The position numbers and the translations under genes are program-made. Under the pieces are notes generated by a model. The model worked only from the letters and a program-made list of their open reading frames with translations, was not told the origin of the DNA and searched no databases. Below, piece after piece: positions 1-13,340 of a stretch of DNA of 64,000 nt (the first letter of the stretch is position 1; each line of letters begins with the position of its first letter). This DNA is from Hyperoodon ampullatus (Eukaryota; Chordata; Mammalia; Artiodactyla; Ziphiidae). The stretch is from contig OX457075.1 in the NCBI GenBank assembly GCA_949752795.1, forward strand, positions 5,942,001-6,006,000. The letters run 5' to 3'.

Positions 1-1240
1 GAATTTCTTACATGATAAATGTTGTCTTCATATTGAAGAGAAATTCTAATACATTAAATGGTATTGGAAAAACTAGCTACACATTTGGGAAAATATTAAA
101 TTAATCCATAGTTTTCAACATTCACAGAAATACATTTTATTTTTTATTTTTTAAACATTTTTATTGGAGTATAATTGCTTTACAATGTTGTGTTAGTTTC
201 TGCTGTATAACAAAGTGAATTAGCTATATGTATACATATATCCCCATGAAATACATTTTATATGGGTTTTAGACCTACAGGTAAAAAAGTATACAAATAC
301 AAGAAGAAATATGAGCTAATATATTTATCAACATAGGGCATGGTGTACATAAAGCAATTGATATAATGAAAAATATTGAGGTCAATAAACTTTCAAATTT
401 TGTAAGGTAAAACAAAAGCCAAAAAAATTGTAAATCATAGACTGTAGGAAATATTGATTGTAGTACTGTAACAAAAATTATTTTCTCACAAATTAATAAA
501 AAAAATCAAATAAACAATGAGCAATTCATAAGAAAGCTGGCAAAATATATTAAGAAGAAATTCAAGAGGAAAAAATATAAATGACCATTAAACATATAAA
601 AACTAAAAGAAAAAAATGTTAACCTCTCTAGTGATCAAGAAAAATGCAAATGAAAATAGAAATGAACTTTTTCTACCCAACAGTCTAACAACACATGAAG
701 TTTGATAATAGAAAATACTGGCAGATCCATGGAAACTGGTTGCCATAGATGGGACATTGGTATGGCCCTTTTTTGTTGAAAATTTAACAGTATCTATTAA
801 AAGAAAAAATACATATCTTAAGTCTCAGCAATTCCACTTTCAAGACCTTCTGTGGAGAATTATTTCAATGTTCAAGACAGTGTATACAATGATATTAATT
901 GCAGATTTATTTGTTGTAAGGAAATATTGGAAAAATCCTGTGTCTATCAATGTGAGAATTACTATCAAATACTATAAAACAGTTAACATGTATCTGTAAG
1001 GTATATTGTTTAGTGAAAAAAAAACAAATTTCAGAGTGAAATACATAATATTCTATGTCAAGAAAAAAATCCAACCAATACAAATTCAGTGGAGCAAACA
1101 GATGCATTGTGAACATACAAAAAATTATTTAGAATACATCTCACACAATGGTAAAACCTGGGAATGGATTAAGATATCTCAGAGTAAAAGTTCATTTATG
1201 GTTGTAGCAGATCTTAGTAAAGATCTGCATTCAAGAAGAA
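1..1240 (+). mobile_element. Degenerate old L1 3' portion, interrupted
   Basis: A-rich sequence resembling the C-terminal ORF2 and 3' region of an old L1 on the plus strand, with many stops in all frames. A younger minus-strand L1 tail is inserted at 141-247. The family call is by general resemblance, so the right edge is approximate. Confidence 0.45.
141..247 (-). mobile_element. 5'-truncated L1 3' end with target-site duplication
   Basis: The sequence reads as the reverse complement of the cetartiodactyl L1 3' end (T-rich start, then 'tattggagtataattgcttt' and a tail into 'tacatatatcccca'). A 14-bp direct repeat, gaaatacattttat, flanks it at 127-140 and 248-261. This marks a real retrotransposition event of only about 107 bp. 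Confidence 0.9.
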
Positions 1241-1464
1241 ATGAGGGATGAATTTACCAGTAAGAAGCTGAGCGACCATCATACCTCAGTGCTAATGTAT
1301 CAGTTTTACAGACTCTCTTGTAGTTATGAGTCCAACATAAGATTCACCTCCCCCCCTACCAAATTTCCAGGAATTGTTTTAGAATCCATAAGGTTTTTAA
1401 AAAGTAAAAACAACAGCAAACCATATAAATTTGCATATGATTTATTTTCATTCTCTAGATGTTG

Positions 1465-1585
1465 ACCGCTTGCCTTCTCCCATCAGAGCATAAGCTCCAC
1501 AATGAAGACAGAGACTTTTTGTTCTCACCAATCTATTCCCAAAGCCTGGAACAGAGACCAGTACACTCATAAAAGTTTGACTCCC
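1465..1585 (+). repeat. L2 3'-end-like fragment
   Basis: Contains 'ataagctccacaatgaagac' followed by 'cctggaacagagaccagtac'. This is the order seen in L2 3' ends (stretch starting at 'aagctcc', then 'cctggcacatagtag'). Diverged and short. From here to 2363 I see no gene. Confidence 0.4.
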
Positions 1586-2377
1586 ATTTATGAATTTAAA
1601 GAGAGGGAAATTTGATGATGATGGTGATTATTATTATATTATAGTGATGTTCCACATTATTAGTGACCTTACATTTCTGAGGAATGACAAAATTTCTTTT
1701 GTACCCATGTTTCAGATCATCTGGCTTCCCAAGAGCACTAGGAAATGCCGCTTCTCTCAAGAAATCAATGATAAATCTGTGTCATGGAAAAGAAAGTCCC
1801 TTCACATGTGTTTCAGCCACTGTTCCTGCCCCATGGTGGTGGTGGTGAGGTGTTTGCAGAAGGACCAGATAAGGCCCATCAGGGGTTATTGGTGGAACGG
1901 CAAGGACAGATAATATATATTTGAAACCAATCCAAACACACATTTTGAAAAAGGGAAGTGATAATAAATGAAACCAGATATACAATTTGAAAGCAAGGGC
2001 AGCCAGAGTGAATAAGGTAAAATATATACATAAAGATAAATTTCGATAAACGTTTGAAAAAGAAAATGGTCCCAGTATAATATTGATTCAGAAAGACATA
2101 CAAGAATATGATATTTAATGTAGGGAAAAGCATCATGACAGTTGTTCGAGGGATAAAAGTTGCATTTTCTTATTAGTGTCTTATCTATTGATTCCAATCA
2201 GGTCCACGTGGCAGCAGGCACACTGAGAGGCAACCAGACACTCCATATTTAATGGAGCTTTGCACCAAATATTCTGAAAGTTAAAAGCTCAATTCACAAA
2301 ACTCTAAAAGGATTTTTGTTTGAATTTTATTGTCAAAAGGCTCATCTGCTTGGACTAAGGGAGACTGTCCGTTTTTT

Positions 2378-2604
2378 GTTTTTTTTTTTAATTTTTATTT
2401 TATATTGTGGTATAGTTGATTTACAATGTTGTGTTAGTTTCAGGTGTACAACATAGTGATTCAGTTATACATATATCCATCCTTTTTCAGATTCTTTTCC
2501 CATATAAGTTATTACAGAATATTGAGTATAGTTCCCTGTGCTATGCAGGAGGTCCCTGTTGATTATCTATTTTACATATAGTAGTGTGTATATGTTAATC
2601 TCAA
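2378..2604 (-). mobile_element. 5'-truncated L1 3' end
   Basis: Reverse complement of the common L1 3' end: T-rich start, 'tatagttgatttacaatgtt', then 'ttccctgtgctatgcaggag'. An imperfect target duplication flanks it: gactgtccgtttt at about 2364-2377 and aactgtctgtttc at about 2605-2617. Confidence 0.85.
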
Positions 2605-2759
2605 ACTGTCTGTTTCTTTGAAATTAACCCTTGTACCAGCCCGCAGTTTCTGGGCAAGAAGTGGAATGAAGAAAAGCCTCTTAGTCCCTAGGGAGGGCAA
2701 TATTCCCCAATGCCCTTTCCATCATTAGTGAAGGAGGATAATCAAAAAAGTACTTTCAG

Positions 2760-2969
2760 GGCTTCCCTGGTGGCACAGTGGTTGAGAGTCCGCCTGCCGA
2801 TGCAGGGGATACGGGTTTGTGCCCCGGTCTGGGAAGATCCCACATGCCGCGGAGCGGCTGGGCCCGTGAACCACGGCCGCTGAGCCTGCGCGACCAGAGC
2901 CTGTGCTCCGCAACGGGAGAGGCCACAACAGTGAGAGGCCCGCGTACCGCAAAAAAAAACAAAAAAAAA
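2760..2969 (+). mobile_element. CHR-type tRNA-derived SINE
   Basis: Complete copy running from the head ('gcttccctggtggcacagtg') to an A-rich tail. The left part is tRNA-derived, with an A-box-like region and a B-box-like stretch. The 10-bp direct repeat gtactttcag lies at 2750-2759 and 2970-2979. The open reading frames across it on both strands are SINE sequence, not genes. Confidence 0.95.
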
Positions 2970-2979
2970 GTACTTTCAG

Positions 2980-3800
2980 AGGACCACAGAGAACAAAGGA
3001 GAAGTGGGCCCAAGCTACTCCCAGGGCACTGACTGAGGACCTAATCAGGGAACATTCCAAACATTCCACACTCCCCAGATAGGGGCCCTCTGAATATATT
3101 CTCCCCGTGGAATTTAGGAATTGCTGCAGACCTCTGGCAAATGCGTGTCTCCCATTCTTCTTTCGGAAAAGCAGGGCTTGGTGTGTTGGGAGGAGCCAGG
3201 TAGGTTTGCTTTCTATCTCCTAAGTCTCAAGAGGTCCCAGATTTCGACCAGAGCTGGAGAGGACCGCACACTCTCCCTGGTGATGAGATGATTCAGCATC
3301 CTCCAGAGGTGCTGGACCTTGAGCTCGATGCCACTTCAGGCCTTCAGCTGGTTTCCTGTGGAAGAGGTGTGAGTCTTTGCCTGTGGAAAGGAGAAGGGAC
3401 GGAAAGTTTGGTTTTCAGAAGAGAAAACCTCGATTCCTCATTAAAGTTGCTCAGAAATATTCAATTTCTCCTCCTTCCAGGCATACAGTAGGAATGAATT
3501 CTGTATTTTATTCCGACTCTTGTAGTGAAATGTGGCCACGTGCCCTGTGCTGACCAATGGAATGTAAAGCAGGGGTCTATGTCCCTCAACGTTTAAACTT
3601 TCAGGGCGGTTGTGCTTATCACTAAATACTTCTTTCTACCCTGGCGCTACCTGTGCTCTGAATCCTCCAGATGGTGGATCGTGGCTGCTCCAGTAGCCTG
3701 TGTCCTGAAGTAAAGGACAGGGCAAAATAGAACCCAAGATGGCCCTCAGGGCCTGTATTAGGAGGAAGAAATGAACCTCACAGCTCTGTCACGGAGCTTT
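2980..3800. other. No gene recognised
   Basis: Single-copy-looking sequence of moderate GC between two SINEs. A 67-codon frame at 3288-3491 has no recognisable homology. I see no splice-bounded coding exon, RNA gene or clear repeat. Confidence 0.5.
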
Positions 3801-4027
3801 TAATTTTTTTTGTTTTTTTTGTTTTTGTTTTTTTTGCGGTACCCGGGCTTCTCACTGTTGTGGCCTCTCCCGTTGCAGAGCACAGGCTCCAGACGTGCAG
3901 GCTCAGCGGCCATGGCTCACGGGCCCAGCCGCTCCGCGGCATGTGGGATCTTCCTGGACTGGGGCACGAACCCGTATCCCTTGCATCGGCAGGCGGACTC
4001 TCAACCACTGCGCCACCAGGGAAGCCC
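3801..4027 (-). mobile_element. CHR-type tRNA-derived SINE
   Basis: Reverse-complement copy with a T-rich (tail) start, 'ggctcagcggccatggctca' in the body and the head complement 'ccaccagggaagccc' at the right end. The tail is long and interrupted by G residues. Confidence 0.95.
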
Positions 4028-5234
4028 AATATTTTTTATTAATGCAGCATTTCCTAATCTATGCTGACTAGTTCACTGATGATCATTTTTTTACATAAAA
4101 ATGCAATTAAATATTATCTATATTGTTATCTTTTTTTAAAGGAAGATCAGAGCGATGTGTAGAAGAAGTAAATTAGGAGAAAATGCAGGTGATTTCTCTC
4201 TGTGAGGGACTTGTCTAGGAAGGAAACTGGCAATACGGGATTGAGCCCAAGCTGCTTTGTGAAATCCTCGTGGTCATCCAAAAATAACTAATTTAGCCCT
4301 CAGTACAGGAGGTCATGTGCAAGGGGACTTCCTACAACCCACTGAGCTGGGAAGATGGGAAAGCAAACCACCAGTCAAATCTCAAAATAACAAGGGTTAA
4401 CTTCTTGGACTTTTTCTGACTTTAAAAGCTCTCTGTGGTTAAATATTAGAGCAAAGAAAAATGGAATTTCTCTCTTTTCTCACTATCAGCAAAAACTTCT
4501 GGTAGATAGGAGTGAGCAAGTCCTGTTTACCTTTACATTCCTCTGCCAGGCAATAAATCATTATTAAATCAATAAATAATCAATAAATTATTATTAAATG
4601 GGAAAGTAAATGTGAAAGAAAGGATAATTGAGTGAAATGTATATCAATGGTTTGGGCTAAAGGCATAACATTTGGGGTATGTATAACTCATTTTTTGGTA
4701 GCCAAGTGGAGGGTACAATGTAACACCTCATTGTATACACATTTAACACGTACGCATTTAGTTCTTTTTGAAGGCTATGGATTCCATCACTTAAATACGC
4801 CATACCTACCTGTTCTCCAACTCCAGTGGCTTAATTTGGAAACTCATTATCTCTTGCTTAGACTATGGCCATTGCTTGCTAATTGGACTACAAATCTTCT
4901 TTACCCTGAGATGCATCTCTTGCAGCCCTCTGAATGCAAAGCAGACTAAGCTACTTTCCTAATAAAAAATATTTAAGTTTCAGCTACAACAGAATCAACT
5001 TCAGCTCCTCAGCAGGCTAAAGGAAGCTTCATCTGGGTCTACTTACATTCTTTAGTAAAATTTTAACTCATTCTGGGCCGAGCGCTAAATTTACTTCATC
5101 ACTTAGTTCATTGCTTTTTCTTCATCACGTTGTAAGTGTGCATGAACTGTGCCACAGGACATACTATTCCTTTAGCAAAGACCTATCCTGAAGGTGCCCT
5201 CCATGTAACAAAACATAACATCAGCTGACTACTG
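4028..5234. other. No gene recognised
   Basis: AT-rich sequence with a short repeat of 'aataaatcattattaaat' type near 4550-4600. A 105-codon frame at 4632-4949 matches nothing I recognise and has no splice or start context that supports it. Confidence 0.45.
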
Positions 5235-5468
5235 CTATTTATTAAGTGCCTACAATGTCCCAGGCAGTGTGCTATACATTATATGCATCCTATTACTTAA
5301 TTCCCACAACCTTCTGAGACGAGTATCATTAGGGGAGTTGGACAGCGAGGAAACTGATGCTTAGAGATAAAGAATAAACTCACCTAACTTCACACAGCTA
5401 ATAGATTTGAGAGGTCAAGTAGACCCTGGGCTGACTCCAAGTTCATTAACTGCTATGTGATACTGCTT
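5235..5468 (-). repeat. MIR SINE
   Basis: Follows the MIR reverse complement in order: 'ttattaagtgcctacaatgt', 'caggcagtgtgctatacatt', 'gaggaaactgatgcttagag', 'cttcacacagctaatagatt'. Ancient and diverged. Confidence 0.75.
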
Positions 5469-5469
5469 C

Positions 5470-6870
5470 AGACCAAGCTCAGATGTTAACTCCTACCTCT
5501 ATACTGCCTTTCCTGGCACCTTGAGGCACAGTTAGCAATAAATTTTGCCCAGAATTACCTTACAGAACGTAATATATTATAGTTATTTGTTACACATCTC
5601 TTTAAGTAGACTATGAGTTCTTGAAAATAGGTAATATATCTTATTCAATTTTGAATGTGTTTGGGAAAAGAAAAGTGGAGAAAGTATGAGAGCAGAAGTT
5701 TGTTTACAGTGCAGAGAAAGAGAGAGGAATATGTACAATTTCAAAAAAAATGGTATAAACACTGGAACTCTCTATGGGTGTGAAGATAATGTTTTATAGA
5801 GAGACTCTGCATTCTCAAAGGAAGGAAGGAGATGTATAACAGAGATTAGAAATGACAATATAAGACATTATAGAATTAATGGATTTGGGCATTTTTTGAC
5901 TTGGACATTTTTTTATAAATACACCTTTAGAAATATCACAGCCTTCACAGTTGCCACTGTAATGGGTGGTCAAAGTGGCAAGTAGATTCAAAATAGGTAT
6001 AAATGGAAGAGATTTCCAATGCAGCAAGCCAAAAAGAAGAACATAAAATTAAGATTCAGAGTTAAGGGTGCCAAAGACTTGCAGAGGGAAATAATAATAA
6101 CATATTGACTTTGAGCAAAGATAATTTGGATAAATCACTAATCAAGAGAGCAATTCAAAGAACTTAAGGATGACATTAGACACTTCAGGAATGTCAACCA
6201 AGGACTATTATCATGACTGGAAAAGTCTTCCAAACCTTGAGGAGATAGGCTAAATTGAATATTAATTAATATTAATGGGAGGTAGGCTAAATTGAATATT
6301 AATTAATATTAATGGCCATCCTAATAGTGCAAATATGGACCAAAGCACACCTGACTTGGAAAGCTAGGGCAGAGGTATTCTCTACACAATTTGCTGAAAA
6401 ACAAACCAACATCAACAACAAGGCTAGAATCATCTGACACATCCACAAGATCTGGTTCTAGGAAATTAACTAAATGTGATAGAAACAGTTAAAATCAGGA
6501 AGCATCTCCAATCCAAGTGTTTTCAACCCAGGTCAATTGCAGATAAGCATGAATAAAAAGTAAAAGAAGGCAAGCAGGAAGAAGACGTATTTGTTCTGTG
6601 CAGACTGGATTCAGGGACCATGGAATACCCCAAGGAAGGCAAGTGGAATCACCGTGAGGACCAGGCAACTACTGTTAAGTGGTGGGAACCCTTTCAGAAC
6701 CTAGGCTGTGCTTGAAATGCAGATTTCACTTTGTGCCATTGTCAGCATGGGGAAAGGGTGTCCAAGGTTAGCCAGAGCCAGAGGCGGCTGAAGAGAGATA
6801 TCAGATGAGTGTGTGAGTAGAGAGTGAAATGCTTAGAGTCAGCAAACATCCCAGACTTTTCAAAAGAATC
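5470..6870. other. No gene recognised; holds a 37-bp tandem duplication
   Basis: AT-rich sequence without a recognised gene. The only clear structure is two tandem copies of a 37-bp unit at 6246-6315 (see the separate entry). It may include diverged L1 or L3-like sequence that I cannot assign. Confidence 0.4.
6246..6315. repeat. Tandem duplication, 37-bp unit
   Basis: The block starting 'taggctaaattgaatattaa' occurs at 6246 and again at 6283. The two copies are identical until the second ends near 6315, so the duplication is young or was recently homogenised. Confidence 0.95.
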
Positions 6871-7160
6871 TTTTTTTTTTAATATATTTTTTATTGTTGG
6901 CTGTGTTGGGTCTTCGTTTCTGTGCGAGGGCTTTCTCCAGTTGCGGCGAGCAGGGGCCACTCTTCATCGTGGTGCACGGGCCTCTCACTGTTGTGGCCTC
7001 TCCCGCCGCGGAGCACAGGCTCCAGATGCGCAGCCTCAGTAGTTGTGGCTCACGGGCCTAGTTGCTCCGTGGCATGTGGGATCCTCCCGGACCAGGGCAC
7101 GAACCTGTGTCCCCTGCACTGGCAGGTGGATTCCCAACCGCTGCACCACCAGGGAAGCCC
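6871..7160 (-). mobile_element. CHR-type SINE, long form
   Basis: Reverse complement of a longer CHR form. It carries 'ttggctgtgttgggtcttcg' next to the T-rich tail and an extra internal block ('agttgcggcgagcaggggcc') that the short copies lack. It ends in 'ccaccagggaagccc'. Confidence 0.92.
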
Positions 7161-7664
7161 GAATGGGATCTTTTTAAAAACACAATTTGTGCAAACTTTC
7201 TCATCTGTTTTGCTACCGAGTGGTGGAGTGAAATCGAGGCCCCCAGCTTTCTTTTCCTAATGCAATGCCCAGGAGATCAATTTTGCAACCAAAGGAATAC
7301 CTGTTCGGCATTTTCTGAATCAATACAGTTTAATTTGGTTGATTATGGTTTAATACCAAATAGTAAATGGCTCAATAAACAAGTATTTACTGAGGTCCCA
7401 CAATGCACAAAGCAGTAGGTGCCCCAGGTGAGAACCAGAGTTTGACATGCATGTTTAAGGATGGATTGTGGTGGGTAATTTTATCACATTACTAGGCACA
7501 TTAGTGTTTATTCAAAAGAAAAATGAGAAAGTAAGCTGTAAAGCACATGATCTAGCTCTCAACTTCCTGCAGCCTCATTAAAAAATACACAGACTTATTT
7601 CTCAAGCATGTTCTTTTCTTTTGACTTTACTTCCTCGTCTCCAACTTCTTCCCTTTTTTAACTT
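7161..7664. other. No gene; possible diverged MIR/L2 piece
   Basis: A stretch near 7365-7425 ('aagtatttactgaggtccca' followed by 'gcagtaggtgccccaggtga') resembles the minus-strand start of MIR or L2. The rest is unassigned. Confidence 0.35.
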
Positions 7665-7905
7665 TTAAAAAAATTTTTATTTTATATTGCAGTAGAGTTG
7701 ATTTACAATGTTGTGTTAGTTTCACAGCAAAGTGATTTAGTTATACATATACATATATCCATTCTTTTCCAGATTCTTTTCCCATATAGGTAATTACAGA
7801 GTACTGAGTAGAGTTCCCTGGGCTATGCAGTAGGTCCTTGCTGTTAATCTGTTTTATATATAGTAGTGTGTATATGTTAATCCCAATCTCCTAATTTATC
7901 CCTCC
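7665..7905 (-). mobile_element. 5'-truncated L1 3' end
   Basis: Reverse complement of an L1 3' end: 'tagagttgatttacaatgtt', then 'ccagattcttttcccatata', then 'gttccctgggctatgcagta'. I found no convincing target duplication. Confidence 0.85.
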
Positions 7906-8321
7906 CCCACCTTTCCCTTTTATTCTTTTTTTTAAAAAAGTACTTTGCGTCTATTTTTTAAAGTGCAAATATATAGGAAATGCTAAATATAGAAAAAGCA
8001 GGCATATGCTATCCACCAGATTTAACAAATATCATTTTTTCATATCTGTCATAGATCATTGTTGAAATAAACCAAAATATCACAGAAATGCTTAAAAAGT
8101 CCCCCCCTATCCCATCTTTCCTCCCCCCATCTAATACATAACCATTATTTTCCAGCTGTTAAATGACATTCCATGTTCTGTTTATAAATTTATGACATAT
8201 GAATGTAGAACATTTTTCCTAAGCTAGATCATTTGTCCTAAAATTGCTTCTTGGAGTTTTGAGGTTGTTTTTTCACCCTTAGGACTTTGACCCAGGAGAC
8301 ATTTCATTTTCATCACAGAGC

Positions 8322-8592
8322 AATAGTGTGTGGTAGTTAAAAGCCAGCGCTCCGGAGCCAGACTGCTGTGTTCAAAGCAGGGTCTGCTTCTGCCACCCAC
8401 TCGCTGTGTGACTGTCAGCAAGTTCTGTCTCTCTCTGAGACTCAGTTTGTTCATCTGTAAAATATCTCATTGGCAGGTAGAAAGGATTAAATGAGTTAAC
8501 ACATATACAGTGTTAGTACAGTGCCCGGCATTTAATGAGCACTCAACGAATGTTCATTATCGTTGTTATTGTTGCAGTTATTATCATGTGAT
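8322..8592 (+). repeat. MIR SINE
   Basis: Nearly full MIR order: 'agccagcgctccggagccag', 'cgctgtgtgactgtcagcaa', 'ctcagtttgttcatctgtaa', 'agtgcccggcatttaatgag', then a TTAT-rich tail. Confidence 0.9.
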
Positions 8593-8814
8593 CTTGAAAT
8601 GTAATTTAATTTATTATGAATGGTTAATTACTCCAACAGTATTTATCATACAGTCCTTTTTTTTTTTTTTTTTTTTTGCACTACTGATTTCTAAAGCCAC
8701 CTTATAACAAGCTTGTGTATATCCACCAGTCTGTTCTGGTTTCTCCCTTATTCATTTGTTTTGTTTAGTTTTTATTACAAATATTCCCAGCTCACTAGCT
8801 TTTCTCTTCCTTTT

Positions 8815-9549
8815 TTCTTTTTTAATAGATCTTTATTGGAGTATAATTGCTTCACAATACTGTGTTAGTTTCTGTTGTACAACAAAGCGAATCAGTGATA
8901 TGTGTACATATATCCCCATATGTCCTCCCTCTTGAGCTTCCCTCCCACCCTCCCTATCCCACCCCTCTAGGTGGACACAAAGCACCAAGCTGATCTCCCT
9001 GTGCTCTGCAGCTGCTTCCCACTAGCTATCTATTCTACATTTTGTAGTGCATATATGTCGATGCTACTCTCACTTCATCCCAGCTTACCCTTCCCCCTCC
9101 CCGTGTCTTCAAGTCCATTCTCTATGTCTACGTCTTTATTCCTGCCCTTCCACTAGGTTCATCAGTACCATTTTTTTTTTTTTTTAGATTCCATATATAT
9201 GTGTTAGCATACAGTATTTGTTTTTCTCTTTCTGACTTACGTCACTCTGTATCACAGACTCGAGGTCCATCCACCTCACTACAAATAACTCAATTTCATT
9301 TCTTTTTATGGCTGAGTAATATTCCATTGTATATATGTGCCACATCTTCTTTATCTATCCCTCTGTTGATGGACATTTAGGCTGCTTCCATGTCCTGGCT
9401 ATTTTAAATAGTGCTGCAATGAACATTTTGGTACATGTCTCTTTTTGAATTATGGTTTTCTCAGGATATAGGTCCAGTAGTGGGATTGCTGGGTCATATG
9501 GTAGTTCTATTTTTAGTTTTTTAAGGAACCTCCATACTGTTCTCCATAG
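8815..9549 (-). mobile_element. 5'-truncated L1 3' UTR, about 735 bp
   Basis: Reverse-complement L1 3' region starting at a T-rich tail ('ctttattggagtataattgc') and running through 'cccttccactaggttcatca' and 'ggctgagtaatattccattg' to 'cctccatactgttctccata'. L1 identity stops near 9549. Confidence 0.92.
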
Positions 9550-9599
9550 TGTTCATTTGTTTTTATTTCTCATTCCTGCATCTAACCACACTCTCCTGA

Positions 9600-12500
9600 C
9601 TAGTAGCCTTATGGTAAATTTCACCTCTTCTCCCTCTTTTTTGTAGTTTGGCAATTCTTGGCCCTTTATTCTTCCGTGTTAGTTTTAGTATCTATTAGTT
9701 AAATTTGTTTGTAAACAGCAAACAAAAATCCACTGTGAGAGTGCTGGTTACTATTACAGATATTTAATGTTTCCATTCATAAATATGACTGATATCACCA
9801 ATTATTTTGATCCTTTTAGAATAACATTTTTAAACATTTTAAAACATGTTTTTTTAAACATTTTTATTTAATCCTTTCAATAACATTTTATAACTTTTCC
9901 ATAAAGTTTATTCTCTACTTTTGTAAAATATATCCCTATGTACTCTTGCTGCTATCATGGATTTGTTAAATTATATTTTATGAATTTTTACTGTCAAGGT
10001 AAGACATTATGGTTTTTCGAGTAATGCTGATGCACTTTTATTAATTTTAATAGTTTGTATTTTCTTATCTTTTCTGTGTAGATAACCATATCGCCTTTGA
10101 ATTATGTTCGTTCTGTTTCTTAAAAATTGCACACCTTTTACATTTTCCTATCTTATTGGTCTGGCTAAGACTGAGGGTTTAATTCTGAAAGGAATTGCTG
10201 ATAGCAGCCATCCTTATATTTTTCTTTACTTTGGAGGGAATGTGTTAATGTTTTAGCATGAAATACAATATTTGGTTTTGGATGTTGATTGACAAGCTTT
10301 GTAAAGTTAATGCCATTTTATGCCTTGTTTGTTAAGAGATTTTTAAAAATCATGAATATTGAATTTTAACACATGCTTTTTTGCAGGTGTTAAGATAACC
10401 ATAGTTTATCTCCTTTAATCATTAATTTGTTAAAGTATTGAGTGAATTATAGTTGTACATTTTTTAATGTTAAACTATCTATGAATTACTGGGATGCGCC
10501 CTGCTCGTTCACTGAAAAAATGGCTGAATTCAGAATCATTTGCTAATATTTTATTTAGGAGTACTGCATCTGTGTTCCTGTATAAGAAAAGACTGCCCTA
10601 CAATTTTTCCTTTTGATATTTACTTAGTCCAATTTAAGAACTGAGATTATATTAGCTTTATAGAGTGATTTGGAGAGCTTCTTTTCTTTGCTTGTTTCCT
10701 GGAATATATTGTGTACTGATTGCTTCATGTTACTTTCTAGGTAGGATTTTTTGGAGGGGTTTGGGAAAAGGGAGGGATGGGTGGATTTTTGACCATCAGT
10801 TGAATAACTTTAATGACAATTTCTAACAAGGTCTCTCTCTCTCAGGGGTGTGCCTATATTATTAATCTTTTCAAAGAACTGGCTTTGATTCTTGTTCATC
10901 CTCTTTGTTTTTCTTGTTATTGTCTTCCTCCTCTGTATTATTTCCCCTTCCTTTCCTCATGTTCACTCTCTTAGTCTTTTCATGCTTCATGAATTGAACA
11001 GAGAGCTCACTAAATTTTTTATTCTGTGTTCATTCTTCATTTGTGCATTTAAAGCTCCAATCTTCTATATTACTTCAATTGCTACTCATGAGCTTTGATA
11101 TATGGCTTTTCAGTTCTCTATTTTAATATCTATTCTGAATTCCTCTCTGACTTGTGAAATACTCAAATGTTCAAATTTTTAAAATTTTTGATTGAGTTGT
11201 TTGGGTATTTGTGGTCATATTTTTGGTACTTTGATTTTACAAAGTAAAATGTTGTCCATTCCTATCAAATTCTGGCACATTCGACATGGTCGATTTTTAT
11301 CAGTATTCTATATCTGTTAGGAAACAACAAATATTTTAATTGTTGGGTATAACAATTAAAATTTAATTGTTTAAATTTAATTTAAATTTAATTGTTTTGT
11401 ACAGCAATTTAAACAAATTTGTTATTGTGTTTTTTTGATGCTTTTTTCCTTTTTTCCATTTTTCCTGATTGTACTGTTCGTGGCAAGTGACAAGCGAAAT
11501 CTTCTATGATTTTATTTTATCAATTTTTCTTGTAATTTTGTCTACATTTTGCTTGATCTATTTTGAGGTTAGACCATAGTTTTAGAGATGGATGGGTTTA
11601 GTATTATTTTATTTTCCTGGGAAATTGTTTATTTTATAATCAAGCTCTATGGTTATCTTTATTGCAAATATTCATTTATATCTTTAAGTCTAATTGGCTG
11701 ACATTAATATTGTCATACAATTCAACATCTTTATTTAGATTTATATTTGCCTAATGTATCTTTTCCCATTTTTCATTAGTATCTTTTCTCTGATGCCTGT
11801 AAATTGCATATAACTTAATTTTTCTTTATCTAACTAGAGGATCTTTATCTTTTAACTGAGAAGCATGCTCTATATTTATTGGAATTATGGATATGTTTGG
11901 AATTATTTGTATTTTCTGTGTGTTTTCATGCTATTTCTTGATATTTTTTCTTTTTTAAAATCATCCTTCTGTTGGATTATTAGAATTTCTTTCTGCTTTT
12001 TCCCTCTCTACCAACTTAAAAGATATGCTTTGTATTTTTTCTGATATAATGATGTCATGTTAAAATGTTAACAGGTTCTTCTCATGAACAATAAAGGACT
12101 TTCATATTATTGTTGTGTAGCACTTTAGCGACATCCTGTGTTACCCTTCCTCCTCAAGTAGGTGTTATTTTAATTATAGTCATTAGTTTTTACAATAATC
12201 TTTATTTAGATTTACTCACATTTTCCTGATTTATTTTCTAACCATACATTTTTGCTTCCTTTTCCTTTCTTAGGTTCAATTTCCATCTTCATGAGATACA
12301 CCCTTTAGTGGTTCTTTCAGCAGGATATCTGAGTGGTAAAGTTAGCATTTGTGTGAAAATATTTCTATTTTACATTTGCTTTTGAAAGAGAAATTTAACT
12401 GGGCCTAGAAGTCCAAGTTCACATTATATTTCTTAGCAACTTTAAGATATTATTCAATAATCTCTACTTTCCATTTTAGTTGATGGAACATCTAACTGAC

Positions 12501-13340
12501 AACCTAATTATTCCCTATTTTGCAGGTAAAATGTCATTTCTATCTGATTATTTCTGAGTTAGTTTGCTTTTCCATTCCTCTGCAATTCCACTATGATGCA
12601 TCTCATTAAAAGTTTATTTTTATTTACCCAGTTCAGGAATTCATATCATTTTTATAATGAAGATTCATAGTTTTCAAAATCAAGTCTGAAAATGCTTAGC
12701 TATTTATCTTTTTTTTTCCCCAGCTGTCCCCCTGTTCTTTTCTTCTGGAGCTCTTACTAGACACACATCAGTTACCTTTATTCTACTTCCCATGACACTC
12801 AGTCTTTACTCTTTCCATTCCTCTGTCTCACTGGGTTATTATTTCCTGTAGTAATTGCTATAGACTATTCTTTCAGTTCACTAATATTTTGTGTTCAGAT
12901 TCTTTATTCAATTGTGTTCAACATGATGTTTAACTAAACCTTTGAACATCTAATTTTGATGACTATATTTTTTTCCTTAAAGTTCATTTTGTTTTTCTTT
13001 CAAAAACATTATTTCAAAAATGTTGCCTTTTATTATAATTTTATTACATCTTTAAATCTTTAACAATTTTAAGCACATTTTATGGTTATTCCATTACTTC
13101 TAATTCTTGAAACCTTATTCCTAGTGTTTACTTTTAACCAGATTCTCCCTCAGGATAGATTACTTTCTTGTGTGGTTTGTAATTTGTGTGTGTGCCTATT
13201 TAGCTGAGATGTGTGTGTGTATTTGAGTGTGTGTGTGTGTATTCTAGGAGAAAAATCCTCCTAAATAACGTTTTGTTTTGTTTTGTTTTCCTTAAAGATC
13301 CTGTTTCCTTAAATTAGGATCTCAGCACATCTTTATGGGA
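9600..13340 (-). mobile_element. Block of degenerate old L1 sequence
   Basis: Very T-rich on the plus strand, as expected for antisense L1 ORF1/ORF2. Recognisable pieces include 'aaagaactggctttgattct' (10873 on) and 'tattggaattatggatatgt' (11877 on). No frame stays open. It may be several old copies; borders are approximate. A TG-rich microsatellite lies near 13188-13240. Confidence 0.55.

Noticed and set aside
2760..2850. tRNA gene
   Set aside because: The head of each SINE has A- and B-box remnants, but no copy folds as a full tRNA with acceptor and anticodon stems that I can trace.
2725..3069. Recurrent short proteins with [24 protein letters not shown] sequence on both strands
   Set aside because: These are translations of the CHR SINE, repeated wherever a copy lies, and not a gene family.
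6246..6315. CRISPR-like or satellite array
   Set aside because: Only two copies of a 37-bp AT-rich unit with no spacers. It is a simple tandem duplication.
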